The translations under genes and the position numbers were made by a program. Source: UBA4655 sp964585575 (GTDB lineage Bacteria > Planctomycetota > Planctomycetia > Pirellulales > UBA1268). Taken from it: a stretch of DNA of 19,800 nucleotides. The stretch spans positions 1-19,800 of the forward strand of contig CAZPEM010000052.1 in the NCBI GenBank assembly GCA_964585575.1, written 5' to 3'. Below, piece after piece: positions 1 to 6,866 of this stretch; the stretch's first letter is position 1, and each line of letters opens with the position of its first letter. The notes below the pieces were generated by a model that had not been told where the DNA came from, did not search any database, and saw nothing but the letters and a program-made list of their open reading frames with translations.

Positions 1-15
1 CGGCAGGGAACGCAC

Positions 16-34
16 GAGCCTGTTCCTCAGGCTC
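16..34 (-). terminator. Hairpin, possible original tRNA-Pro terminator
   Basis: A perfect 7-bp stem (16-22 pairing with 28-34) encloses a 5-nt loop. On the minus strand it lies 12 nt beyond the 3' end of the tRNA-Pro fragment at 47-72. No T tract follows, so it is not a textbook intrinsic terminator. Its place fits the terminator of the tRNA-Pro transcript before the cassette split the tRNA from its downstream flank; that history is inference. Confidence 0.35.
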
Positions 35-43
35 CAATCGATC

Positions 44-72
44 AATCGGGGCGACAGGACTTGAACCTGCGA
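44..72 (-). repeat. Displaced 3' end of tRNA-Pro (att-like direct repeat, distal copy)
   Basis: Twenty-nine bases are identical to 688-716 in the same orientation. Twenty-six of them (47-72) equal the 3' end of the tRNA-Pro gene: the last base of the variable region, the whole T arm and the 3' acceptor strand. The match ends abruptly at both sides. The anticodon arm, D arm and 5' acceptor strand are absent, so this is not a second tRNA gene. It matches the displaced target end left when an element integrates into a tRNA 3' end. Confidence 0.8.
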
Positions 73-85
73 GGTAACGCTGGCT

Positions 86-394
86 TCACGACGCTGAAAG
101 CGGTCGCTGCGACTCAAAATGGGCGTCGGTCTCGCGATCCGAGCACACGCGCCCCTGCTCGCTCCAGAATCGAAGAACGTCTGGGCAAATGTCGAATCCA
201 TTCGGCCATGTCGCGACACCATCCTCGAGTCGGACGGCTGAAAATGTGGCGACATCGCGAAGCGGCTCAACAACTGGCCCGTTGTGCTCGGTCAGAAAAT
301 TGGTGAAATCCAAGACGGCGGTCACGGCATCGGTATAGACAACCTCCAGCCGATAACCTCCCAAATCGCGAATGCGGGTCACTGAGCTTTTCAT
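86..394 (-). CDS. DUF2442 domain protein, second gene of a tRNA-linked cassette
   Basis: This is a small 102-residue protein. Its first two thirds, with IRDLGGYRLEVVYTDAV and the following LDFTNFL and EPLRDVATFSAVRLEDGVATWPNGFDICPDVLR, have the form of DUF2442 proteins: a strand-rich N-terminal domain ending in a W-P-N-G-x-D-x-xPD motif. The molecular function of the family is not established. The ATG overlaps the TGA of the upstream DUF4160 gene by four bases (ATGA, 391-394), so the two are probably translationally coupled. DUF4160/DUF2442 pairs recur in bacterial accessory DNA and are sometimes suspected of being toxin-antitoxin-like; that role is inference. The last 20 or so residues, rich in R, D, E and S, lie beyond the conserved part. 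GC is visibly lower than in the flanking genes, which suggests transfer. Confidence 0.8.
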   Translation of the reverse strand: MKSSVTRIRDLGGYRLEVVYTDAVTAVLDFTNFLTEHNGPVVEPLRDVATFSAVRLEDGVATWPNGFDICPDVLRFWSEQGRVCSDRETDAHFESQRPLSAS

Positions 395-651
395 GTCAGC
401 GGATCGATCTTGTGCAAGGGGAGCGCCTTCTCACGTCGCACCCAGTTCTCTTCGAGTTCCGTCCGATGGAGTTCGGCCCACTCCTTCACGAGTGAGGCAG
501 CCCGCCGAGGCAAGCTTCCGCCAATTACGTCGCCCGTGGCGATCTCGACCTGAGCCTCGTCTTCACCGTATGTCGCGTGAAAATGCGGAGGAGCATGATC
601 CACGAAATTCATCGTGATCCTCACACCATAGAACCGCGACAATTCAGGCAT
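391..651 (-). CDS. DUF4160 domain protein, first gene of a tRNA-linked cassette
   Basis: The protein has 86 residues and starts MPELSRFYGVRITMNFVDH, followed by APPHFHATYGEDEAQVEI. This is the characteristic DUF4160 N-terminus with its conserved HxPPHFHA segment. The frame stays open upstream into the tRNA gene, but conservation begins at the ATG at 651, which I take as the start. The gene lies 36 bases downstream of the 3' end of tRNA-Pro on the same strand and overlaps the DUF2442 gene by four bases. No strong terminator lies between tRNA and gene, and I see no convincing promoter or Shine-Dalgarno, so read-through from the tRNA promoter is possible. The biochemical activity of DUF4160 is unknown. 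A toxin-antitoxin-like or stress role for the pair is conjecture. Confidence 0.82.
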   Translation of the reverse strand: MPELSRFYGVRITMNFVDHAPPHFHATYGEDEAQVEIATGDVIGGSLPRRAASLVKEWAELHRTELEENWVRREKALPLHKIDPLT

Positions 652-687
652 GACGACTGGCCACGGGGACGTGACCCTTCCAACCGA

Positions 688-716
688 AATCGGGGCGACA
701 GGACTTGAACCTGCGA
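688..716 (-). repeat. att-like direct repeat, proximal copy inside tRNA-Pro
   Basis: This copy forms the functional 3' end of the intact tRNA-Pro gene and is identical over 29 bases to 44-72. The two copies are 644 bp apart, start to start, and bound the DUF4160/DUF2442 cassette exactly. Islands that integrate into tRNA genes usually bring a replacement 3' end, which is what this arrangement looks like. No integrase gene lies between the copies. Confidence 0.75.
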
Positions 717-764
717 CCTCTTGACCCCCAGTCAAGCGCGCTAGCCAGACTGCGCCACGCCCCG
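691..764 (-). tRNA. tRNA-Pro (anticodon GGG)
   Basis: The reverse complement folds into a full 74-nt cloverleaf. It has a 7-bp acceptor stem (CGGGGCG with CGCCCCG) and a D arm with GCGC stems. The anticodon stem is CTTGA/TCAAG around the loop CTGGGGG. The T arm has GCAGG/CCTGT stems around TTCAAGT. Anticodon GGG reads proline codons CCC and CCU. The CCA tail is not encoded. A weak promoter candidate on the minus strand is TTGAAG (839-844) and TAGTGT (814-819) with a 19-bp spacer, in the region shared with divergent pyrF. The 3' end doubles as an integration-site-like repeat. Confidence 0.95.
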
Positions 765-857
765 AAACAGCCGGTTGGCGGCCATGCCCTCGCATCACCG
801 CCGTCCGACCGACACACTATCGCATACCCGACGCGGCCCTTCAACAGCAGTCTCCCC

Positions 858-1862
858 ATGACGATCCTCCCCGATTCCAACCGCCCCGACACTGTCTCCG
901 GCACCTCCGCCTCCTCTTCCACCTCGTCCAGCCCTTCCGGCGCCCCGAGCTTCTCCGAGCGGCTCACGAGGGCGATCTACGCGAAGCACACCCCAGCGTG
1001 CATCGGGCTCGACCCGAGGCGGGAGTCACTCCCGCCCGCATTCCACGCGGCGGCCGCGGCCGATCCGACGTCGCTCGCCGCCATCTTCTCGAAATTCTGC
1101 TGCGACGTGATCGACGTCGTCGCGCCTCTCGTGCCGATCGTGAAGCCGCAGCTCGCCTGCTTCGAGGCGGCCGGACCGCACGGCATGGCGGCGCTCGCGG
1201 AGGTGATCGCGCACGCCCATAGCCGCGGCGTGCTCGTGCTCGCCGACGGCAAGAGGGGCGACATCGGCTCGACCGCCGAGGCCTACGCCGACGGCTGGCT
1301 CGCGGGCCCCTGGGCCGCCGACGCCCTCACCGTGAATCCCTACCTCGGCCTCGACTCGATCGAGCCGTTCGTAAAGGTGGCTTCGGCTCGGCAGGCCGGC
1401 ATCTTCGTGCTCGTGAAGACGTCGAACCCCGGCAGCAAGGACTTCCAGGATCTCACGACCGACGGCCGCACGATCTACGAGCACGTGGCCGCCGGCGTCG
1501 AGAGCCTCGCCGCGAAGACCGCGGGCGACGAACGCTTCGGCTGCGTGGGCGCCGTCGTCGGCGCGACCTGGCCGAAGCAGCTCGACACGCTGCGGGCCGC
1601 GATGCCCCACGCCTGGATCCTCGTGCCGGGCTTCGGCCGGCAGGGAGGCCGGGCCTCGGACGTTCGCGGGGCGTTTCATCCCGCGGGGCTCGGGGCGATC
1701 GTCGTCAGCGCCCGCGATGTGATCTTCGCCCACGCCCGGCCCGAGATGAACGCGGGGCTTGCCGACGCGCAGTGGCAGACCGCGGTCGAGCGGGCCTGCC
1801 GCGACATGATCGACCGGCTCGCCGACGACACGCCCGCCGGACGGCTGCGGCCGGCACGATGA
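858..1862 (+). CDS. pyrF: Orotidine 5'-phosphate decarboxylase (type 2)
   Basis: Catalyses decarboxylation of OMP to UMP, the last step of de novo pyrimidine synthesis, in the cytosol. The 334-residue protein has the OMPdecase barrel motifs: an N-terminal CIGLDPR strand, VKPQLACFE, the catalytic ADGKRGDIGSTAEAY segment (Asp, Lys, Asp), TVNPYLGLDS and the late LVPGFGRQGG phosphate-binding loop. Length and motif form fit the longer type 2 (Mycobacterium/Myxococcus-like) group. The ATG at 858 is chosen because the frame further upstream runs into the tRNA gene. About 30 residues rich in Ser, Thr and Pro precede the conserved FSERLTRAI, so the N-terminus is extended and probably disordered. No good Shine-Dalgarno is seen. 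The gene is monocistronic and convergent with ppaC, with tandem CCGG hairpins between them. Confidence 0.95.
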   Translation: MTILPDSNRPDTVSGTSASSSTSSSPSGAPSFSERLTRAIYAKHTPACIGLDPRRESLPPAFHAAAAADPTSLAAIFSKFCCDVIDVVAPLVPIVKPQLACFEAAGPHGMAALAEVIAHAHSRGVLVLADGKRGDIGSTAEAYADGWLAGPWAADALTVNPYLGLDSIEPFVKVASARQAGIFVLVKTSNPGSKDFQDLTTDGRTIYEHVAAGVESLAAKTAGDERFGCVGAVVGATWPKQLDTLRAAMPHAWILVPGFGRQGGRASDVRGAFHPAGLGAIVVSARDVIFAHARPEMNAGLADAQWQTAVERACRDMIDRLADDTPAGRLRPAR

Positions 1863-1872
1863 GCACCGAATT

Positions 1873-1913
1873 GCTCACCGGACGACCGGTGTGGCTCGCC
1901 GGACGACCGGTGG
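1873..1913. repeat. Tandem hairpin repeat between convergent pyrF and ppaC
   Basis: Two adjacent units of 21 and 20 bp (1873-1893 and 1894-1913) differ mainly at one internal base and at the end. Each contains CCGG-ACGA-CCGG, able to form a hairpin with an ACGA loop; the first has a perfect 6-bp stem (1876-1881 with 1886-1891). The array ends exactly at the ppaC stop codon and starts 10 bp after the pyrF stop. It could act as a two-way terminator, although there is no T tract. Confidence 0.55.
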
Positions 1914-3563
1914 CTAGCCAGCCGACTGGATGAGCTGCGTGATGAGCGGCAGGAGCTGCTTCTTGCGGCTCACGATCGTGTCGAGCTGGTAGAGCCCGCG
2001 GTCGAGCCGGGGGTAGTTGATCTCCTCCCAGGCGTCCGACTCCTTGGAGAGAAGCAGCAGCGACCCATTGCTCACGACGTCGGTCACGAGCAGAGCCGAG
2101 AAGTCGTAGCGGTTCTTCTCCGCGTAGGCTTCGAGCGCCTCCCGCAGCTCCTCCTTCCGCTCCCAGAAGAGGTCGAAGCCCGTCTCCTCGATCTGCGAGA
2201 TCGAGAACCGCACGCCCCGCTCCGTGAACTCCTTGCAATCCTCGCGGATCGCGTCGGCCGGCGCCGCCGACCGCAGGGCCGAGCCGATCTCGAAGAACTC
2301 GCGGGCGTAGGCCGCTAGATCGACGCCGCAGAGCCCCGAGAGCCAGGCGAGCACGTCGCGATCGACGTCGGTCGTCGTCGGGCTGCGGAGGTGGAGCGTG
2401 TCGGCGATGATGCCGCTGGCCATGCAGAGCGCGATCCCCGGCGAGGGAACCAGCCCCGCCGCGCGGAACTGCCTCGCCACGAGCGTGCAGGTGGACCCGA
2501 CCGGCTCGTTCACGAATCGGATCGGCTGCGTGCTCTTGAGATCGCCGCCGAGACGGTGGTGGTCGAGCACCTCCACGATCTCCGCCTCGTCGGCGCCGTT
2601 GACCGCCTGCGAGAGCTCGTTGTGGTCCACGAGCACGAGCTTCGGCTTGGGCGGATTGATGAGGTCGGTCTTGAAGGCGAGACCCACGAGCGTGCCGTCG
2701 TCGGCCACGACCGGGAAGACCGGCTGCTGCGACCGCTCGGCCGTCGCGCGGGCGTCGATCGCCGCCGACTTCGCCGACACCGTGATGCAATCCGTATCGA
2801 CCACCGAGTCGATGAACTGCGAGGCCTTGAGCCGGAGCGTCGTGTTGACCGTGTCGAAGGGGCTCAGGATCACCGACACGCCCCTCGCCTTCGCAAGCTC
2901 GACCAGCCCGCTCGAGAGCGAGAAGCCACCCGTCACGACCATCGCCCGCACGCCATGCTCGATCGCCGGCAGCTGGATCGTGGGCCGGTCGCCGCAGACG
3001 ACGATCAGCCGCTCCTTCGGATACTGCCGCATTCGCTCCGTGAAGCCCTCGGCGCTCATCGCGCCCACCATCACGAGCAGCTCGTCTCGCTGCTCGGGAT
3101 CGATCGCGTGCTGAAAGCTGCCGCCGAGCACGTCGCGAATCTTCTCGAGGCTCGAGGCCACGATCCGCGACTTCATCGGGTCGCTTGCGTCGTGGAAAAA
3201 CAGGTCCATCAGTTGGAGCACCGACACGACGCCCACGACCTTCCGCGCCGCATCGACCACGGGGATCGCCCGCAGGTCATGCCGCTTCATCCGCTCGTAG
3301 GTTTCGTGGAACGTGTCGCCGAAGGAGCAGGTCACCACGTCGCGGCGGCAGACGTCCTCCGCCTCCGGCCTCACGTCCATCACCATCCGCGGCGGCGGCA
3401 GTCCGGCCCGCCTGAGCGCGAACTCCGTCCGCTTGTTGGGCGGACCGCAGCAGGCGGCGACGGCATCTGGCCGGGTCGTCCGCCGCAGGAGATCGGCATA
3501 GGCGATCGCGGAGCAGATCGCGTCGGTGTCGGGGTTGCGATGCCCGAAGACGAGCACGTTCAT
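1914..3563 (-). CDS. ppaC: Manganese-dependent inorganic pyrophosphatase with CBS and DRTGG regulatory domains
   Basis: Hydrolyses pyrophosphate to phosphate in the cytosol, pulling biosynthetic reactions forward. The 549-residue protein is a family II (DHH) pyrophosphatase. Metal-binding motifs are GHRNPDTDAI (residues 7-16), VDHNELSQ (312-319), DHHRLGGD (334-341) and GIIADTLHL (384-392). Between the N-terminal and later DHH motifs lies a long insert with CBS-like stretches (about 75-125 and 257-303) flanking a DRTGG-like domain (about 160-250). This is the architecture of nucleotide-regulated clostridial-type enzymes, known to respond to AMP/ADP and diadenosine polyphosphates. The start at 3563 begins right at the conserved MNVLVFGHRNPDTD. 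It follows ndk by 7 bp, so both are probably co-transcribed. It ends against a tandem hairpin repeat. Confidence 0.93.
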   Translation of the reverse strand: MNVLVFGHRNPDTDAICSAIAYADLLRRTTRPDAVAACCGPPNKRTEFALRRAGLPPPRMVMDVRPEAEDVCRRDVVTCSFGDTFHETYERMKRHDLRAIPVVDAARKVVGVVSVLQLMDLFFHDASDPMKSRIVASSLEKIRDVLGGSFQHAIDPEQRDELLVMVGAMSAEGFTERMRQYPKERLIVVCGDRPTIQLPAIEHGVRAMVVTGGFSLSSGLVELAKARGVSVILSPFDTVNTTLRLKASQFIDSVVDTDCITVSAKSAAIDARATAERSQQPVFPVVADDGTLVGLAFKTDLINPPKPKLVLVDHNELSQAVNGADEAEIVEVLDHHRLGGDLKSTQPIRFVNEPVGSTCTLVARQFRAAGLVPSPGIALCMASGIIADTLHLRSPTTTDVDRDVLAWLSGLCGVDLAAYAREFFEIGSALRSAAPADAIREDCKEFTERGVRFSISQIEETGFDLFWERKEELREALEAYAEKNRYDFSALLVTDVVSNGSLLLLSKESDAWEEINYPRLDRGLYQLDTIVSRKKQLLPLITQLIQSAG

Positions 3564-3570
3564 GGGCTCG

Positions 3571-4032
3571 TCAGACCTCGCCCGGGGCCTGCAGCCAGCA
3601 GGCGAGCGTCGGATCCCATGACAGGATCTCATGGGGCTGGAAGTAGATCGCGATCTCGCGGGCCGCGCTCTCGGGCGAGTCGGAGGCGTGCACGAGGTTC
3701 ATCTGACGGCTTGCCGAGTAGTCGCCGCGGATCGTGCCGGCCGCCGCCTTCAGGCCGCTCGTGGCCCCGAGCATCTCGCGGACCACGCGGATCACCTCCG
3801 GCCCCTCCATCACCGTCGCCACGACCGGCGAGGCGGTGATGAACTCCTCGAGCCCGGGATAAAACGGCTTCGACACGTGCTCGGCGTAGTGCTGCTTCGC
3901 AAGTTCGGGCGTCACCCGCAGCATCTTCATCGCGGTGATCCGCAGCCCCTTCTCCTCGAACCGACAAAGCACCCTGCCGAGCAGACCCCGCTCGAGGCAG
4001 TCGGGCTTGAACATCACGAACGTCCGCTCCAT
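3571..4032 (-). CDS. ndk: Nucleoside diphosphate kinase
   Basis: Transfers the gamma phosphate of ATP to NDPs through a phosphohistidine and so balances NTP and dNTP pools. The 153-residue protein has the family N-terminus MERTFVMFKPDCLERGLLG and the region around the active-site His115 in NLVHASDS, then the typical ESAAREIAIYF. Length is normal. The ATG at 4032 is chosen by family alignment, and GGAG lies 9 nt upstream. It leads a two-gene operon with ppaC: 7 bp separate its stop from the ppaC start. The pairing makes sense, because one enzyme charges nucleotides and the other removes the pyrophosphate released when they are used. A plausible promoter lies at 4081-4109. Confidence 0.96.
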   Translation of the reverse strand: MERTFVMFKPDCLERGLLGRVLCRFEEKGLRITAMKMLRVTPELAKQHYAEHVSKPFYPGLEEFITASPVVATVMEGPEVIRVVREMLGATSGLKAAAGTIRGDYSASRQMNLVHASDSPESAAREIAIYFQPHEILSWDPTLACWLQAPGEV

Positions 4033-4080
4033 TCGAATCGTCTCCGGAAGATGGGCAATGAAATTGGCGTGGTTTGCGGG

Positions 4081-4109
4081 AGTGTAGACAGGATGCACCC
4101 GGGCCACAA
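4081..4109 (-). promoter_or_regulatory. Candidate promoter of the ndk-ppaC operon
   Basis: On the minus strand TTGTGG (4104-4109) is followed after exactly 17 bp by TACACT (4081-4086). The start site would be near 4075, giving a leader of about 45 nt that holds a GGAG ribosome-binding site. It is a spacing-based match to the sigma-70 type with imperfect hexamers. Confidence 0.4.
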
Positions 4110-4124
4110 CGCCGAACAGCCCGA

Positions 4125-4154
4125 TTGACGCGGCGGCGGGCACATTCCTAACGT
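4125..4154 (+). promoter_or_regulatory. Candidate promoter close to the ATG of the CX4CH protein gene
   Basis: TTGACG (4125-4130), an 18-bp spacer and TAACGT (4149-4154) precede the ATG at 4162 by only 7 bp. Transcription would begin at or next to the start codon, giving a leaderless mRNA. No Shine-Dalgarno is present. The same spacing recurs at other operon-leading genes in the window. Confidence 0.4.
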
Positions 4155-4161
4155 TCCGCAC

Positions 4162-4782
4162 ATGCGGCCGTCCCTCGCACCGTTCGCGTCCTTCGTCGTC
4201 TTGCTTGCCATCGGCGGCGGCCTGCACGCCGCCGAGCCCGAGCCGCTCCCGCCCGACGTTCTCCCGCCCGACCTGGTGGAGTCGTTCACGCGGTCGATCC
4301 AGCCGCTGCTGCTCAACCGCTGCGCGACCGGCGGCTGCCACGCCGGCAGGACCGGCCATGCCCCCCTGCTCCGCCGCCACAACGCCGCCGGCCAGATCGA
4401 CCGCGACGTCACGCTCGCCAACATCGACGCCCTCCGCGCCGGCGCGAAGACGCCCGCCCAGGCCCACGAGCGAGCCGTGATCCTCGCCGTGAGCCACCCG
4501 GGCAAGAAGAGCCCCGCGCCGCTCTCAGTCGCGCAGATGAACACGCTGCGATCGTGGCTCGTGGCTGCAAGCGAGGCCGACGCCGCGTTGACCACCGATT
4601 CCAAGATCGGCACGGCCGCGACCACCGCCCCGGCCCCGCCTCCCACCGCGAACGCCGCCAAGCCGAACCGGTTTCGCGACCTGCTCGAGAACGCCCGCAA
4701 TCCCGTTCCCCTCTGGCCGCCGCCCCAAGAACCCAAGGGCGTGATCCTCAAGGACGCCCCCGCCGACGGGAACGAACAGTAA
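4162..4782 (+). CDS. Secreted protein with a cytochrome-c-like CX4CH motif
   Basis: The 206-residue protein has a signal peptide of about 23 residues (MRPSLAPFASFVVLLAIGGG then LHA-AE), so it is exported. After a Pro-rich linker comes SFTRSIQPLLLNRCATGGCHAG (residues 41-62). The IQPLL...C...CH context is that of planctomycete-type cytochrome c domains, where heme binds CxxCH. Here the spacing is C54-x4-C59-H60, so covalent heme binding is uncertain. A later segment, SPAPLSVAQMNTLRSWLVAA (about 116-135), resembles the helix that closes such domains. The C-terminal third is Ala/Pro-rich and probably disordered. It stands alone between the divergent ndk operon and ftsH. A redox or heme role is inference from motif context; no specific partner is evident. 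Confidence 0.7.
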   Translation: MRPSLAPFASFVVLLAIGGGLHAAEPEPLPPDVLPPDLVESFTRSIQPLLLNRCATGGCHAGRTGHAPLLRRHNAAGQIDRDVTLANIDALRAGAKTPAQAHERAVILAVSHPGKKSPAPLSVAQMNTLRSWLVAASEADAALTTDSKIGTAATTAPAPPPTANAAKPNRFRDLLENARNPVPLWPPPQEPKGVILKDAPADGNEQ

Positions 4783-4891
4783 TCGGGACCGGGCTCTACG
4801 GCGGTAGCGATTGCAGGACCGCCTCTCACCGGGACCGAGTATCACGGAAGCCCGCGAGCGGCCCCGGCATGCACGGACCCGACCGAGACCC

Positions 4892-4897
4892 TAGAAT
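4892..4897 (+). promoter_or_regulatory. Candidate -10 box for ftsH
   Basis: TAGAAT lies 6 bp before the ftsH ATG at 4904. No Shine-Dalgarno and no good -35 are visible. The distance matches a start site at the ATG (leaderless mRNA). Confidence 0.35.
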
Positions 4898-4903
4898 GCC
4901 GCC

Positions 4904-6847
4904 ATGAACGCCATCCGCCCCCCCTCCGGTTCGTCCAACTCCCCCCGCTCCGCCGCCGGCCGCCCGTTCGGGGGCCCCGTGATCGTGATGCTCGTGCTCG
5001 CCGGCATCGCCATCATCACGATGCTCGCAAGGGAGCAGGCCGCCCTGCCCGGAATCATCAGCTATGACGAGTTCGTCCGCGAGGTGAAAGCGGGCAACGT
5101 GTCGAGCGTCGAGATCTCCGGCAACTCGCTCACCGGTGAGTTCCGCGAGCCGCTGCCGGCCGGCAAGGGCCGCCCCTCCGGCGGCAAGGCCTTTCGGCTC
5201 GAGCTTTCGAGTTACCTCTCCGACGGTCTCAACTCGCTCCTGCTCGAACACTCGGTCCGCACGACCGTGCGTCAGCCGACCGACGGCACCGGCTTCCTGC
5301 TCACGCTCTACCTGCTCGTGCCGCTGTTGCTGATGGCCGGATTCTGGATCTCGCTGCGGCGTGCACGGGATCCCTTCGGCGGATCAGGCTTCCTCGGCAG
5401 CTTCAGCAAGTCGCCCGCGAAGCGATATGCCGCCGGCGACAAGCAGGTGACCTTCGCCGACGTCGCAGGGCTCGAGCAGGTGAAACAGGATCTCCAGGAG
5501 ATCGTCGAGTTCCTCAAGGACCCGAAGAAGTTTCAGCGGCTCGGCGGCCGGGTGCCGAAGGGCGTGCTCCTCATGGGCCCTCCCGGCACCGGCAAGACGC
5601 TTCTCGCGCGGGCGGTGGCCGGCGAGGCAGGCGTGCCCTTCTTCTCGATCTCGGGCAGCGAGTTCATCCAGATGTTCGTCGGCGTCGGTGCCTCACGGGT
5701 TCGCGACCTCTTCAAGACCGCCAAGGACTCCTCGCCCGCGATCCTCTTCATCGACGAGATCGACGCCGTGGGGAGAGTCCGCGGCGCGGGTCTCGGCGGC
5801 GGCCACGACGAGCGGGAGCAGACACTCAACCAGATCCTCTCGGAGATGGACGGCTTCAGCCCCACCGAGTCGGTGATCGTGCTCGCCGCGACGAACCGGC
5901 CCGACGTGCTCGACCCGGCCCTCCTGCGGCCGGGTCGGTTCGACCGGCACGTCACGGTGGACCGGCCCAACCAGAAGGCGCGGCTCGCGCTCTTCAAGGT
6001 GCATACGCGAAACGTGCCGCTCGCGGCCGACGTGAATCTCGAGCGGCTCGCAAGCGGCACGGTGGGGCTCACCGGGGCCGACATCCGCAACCTCGTCAAC
6101 GAGGCCGCCCTCTGGGCGACGCGGCACGACAAGGAGGCCGTCTCCGCCAGCGACTTCGACTACGCCCGCGACAAGGTGCTCATGGGCCCGAAGCGGGAGG
6201 AGGTGCTCGCCGGCCGCGAGAAGAAGATGACCGCCTACCACGAGGCGGGCCACGCGCTCGGCGCCTGGCTCCTGCCGGGCGTCGACAAGCTCCACAAGGT
6301 GACGATCATCCCCCGCGGCCGCGCGCTCGGCGTGACGCAGCTGGTTCCCGAGGAGGACCGGATGAACATCGGCGAATCGGACCTCTCGAACAGGCTCGTC
6401 TTCATCCTCGCCGGACGGGCCGCGGAGAAGCTCGTCTTCGGCGAGTATTCCGCGGGGGCCGAGAACGACCTCGTGCAGGCGACCAGGCTCGCCCGGCGCA
6501 TGGTCGCCCACTGGGGCATGAGCGACCGCGTGGGCCCCGTCGCCTGCCACGTCACCAACGAGCACCCCTTCCTCGGCCGCGACGTCTACGAGCAGCGGGA
6601 GTTCGGCGAGCACACGCTCAAGGTGATCGACGAGGAGGTGACGCGGATCCTCGGCGAGTCGGCCGAGCGGGCGACGAAGCTCCTCTCCGACAACCGCGGT
6701 AAGCTCGACGCGCTCGCGACGCAGCTGGAAGAGTCCGAGATGCTCGACGAGGACGAGGTCGTGGCCGTGATCGGCCCGGCCGTGCCGCGGTCGTCGAGCG
6801 AGGCGACCGGCCCCGGCGGTGCCTCGACCCAGGCCGCCCGCGGCTGA
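4904..6847 (+). CDS. ftsH: ATP-dependent zinc metalloprotease FtsH
   Basis: This membrane-bound AAA+ protease degrades misfolded membrane proteins and selected regulators. The 647-residue protein shows the full family order. Two membrane segments (about 24-42 and 133-150) flank a periplasmic domain. The Walker A motif GPPGTGKT is at 225-232 and Walker B ILFIDEID at 280-287. The second region of homology contains TNRPDVLDPALLRPGRFDR. The zinc site is HEAGH (446-450), with the later ENDL supplying the third ligand. The periplasmic domain begins with the usual SYDEFVREVKAGNVSSVEI. The C-terminal tail, rich in Ser, Gly and Ala, is non-conserved. The ATG at 4904 gives a sensible short cytoplasmic N-terminus. 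A Dabb-domain gene follows after 19 bp in the same direction. Planctomycetes usually carry several ftsH genes; which paralogue this is cannot be told here. Confidence 0.97.
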   Translation: MNAIRPPSGSSNSPRSAAGRPFGGPVIVMLVLAGIAIITMLAREQAALPGIISYDEFVREVKAGNVSSVEISGNSLTGEFREPLPAGKGRPSGGKAFRLELSSYLSDGLNSLLLEHSVRTTVRQPTDGTGFLLTLYLLVPLLLMAGFWISLRRARDPFGGSGFLGSFSKSPAKRYAAGDKQVTFADVAGLEQVKQDLQEIVEFLKDPKKFQRLGGRVPKGVLLMGPPGTGKTLLARAVAGEAGVPFFSISGSEFIQMFVGVGASRVRDLFKTAKDSSPAILFIDEIDAVGRVRGAGLGGGHDEREQTLNQILSEMDGFSPTESVIVLAATNRPDVLDPALLRPGRFDRHVTVDRPNQKARLALFKVHTRNVPLAADVNLERLASGTVGLTGADIRNLVNEAALWATRHDKEAVSASDFDYARDKVLMGPKREEVLAGREKKMTAYHEAGHALGAWLLPGVDKLHKVTIIPRGRALGVTQLVPEEDRMNIGESDLSNRLVFILAGRAAEKLVFGEYSAGAENDLVQATRLARRMVAHWGMSDRVGPVACHVTNEHPFLGRDVYEQREFGEHTLKVIDEEVTRILGESAERATKLLSDNRGKLDALATQLEESEMLDEDEVVAVIGPAVPRSSSEATGPGGASTQAARG

Positions 6848-6853
6848 CACCCC

Positions 6854-6858
6854 AAGGA
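6854..6858 (+). promoter_or_regulatory. Ribosome-binding site fixing the Dabb gene start
   Basis: AAGGA lies 8 nt before the ATG at 6867 and selects it over frames that open inside ftsH. It contrasts with ftsH itself, which has none. Confidence 0.6.
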
Positions 6859-6866
6859 ACCCATCG

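Noticed and set aside
47..72. A second tRNA gene
   Set aside because: Only the 3' acceptor strand and T arm are present; the other arms are missing.
2391..3839. A 482-codon plus-strand frame opposite ppaC and part of ndk
   Set aside because: It crosses two well-supported minus-strand genes, is rich in Arg, His and Asp, and has no recognisable domain.
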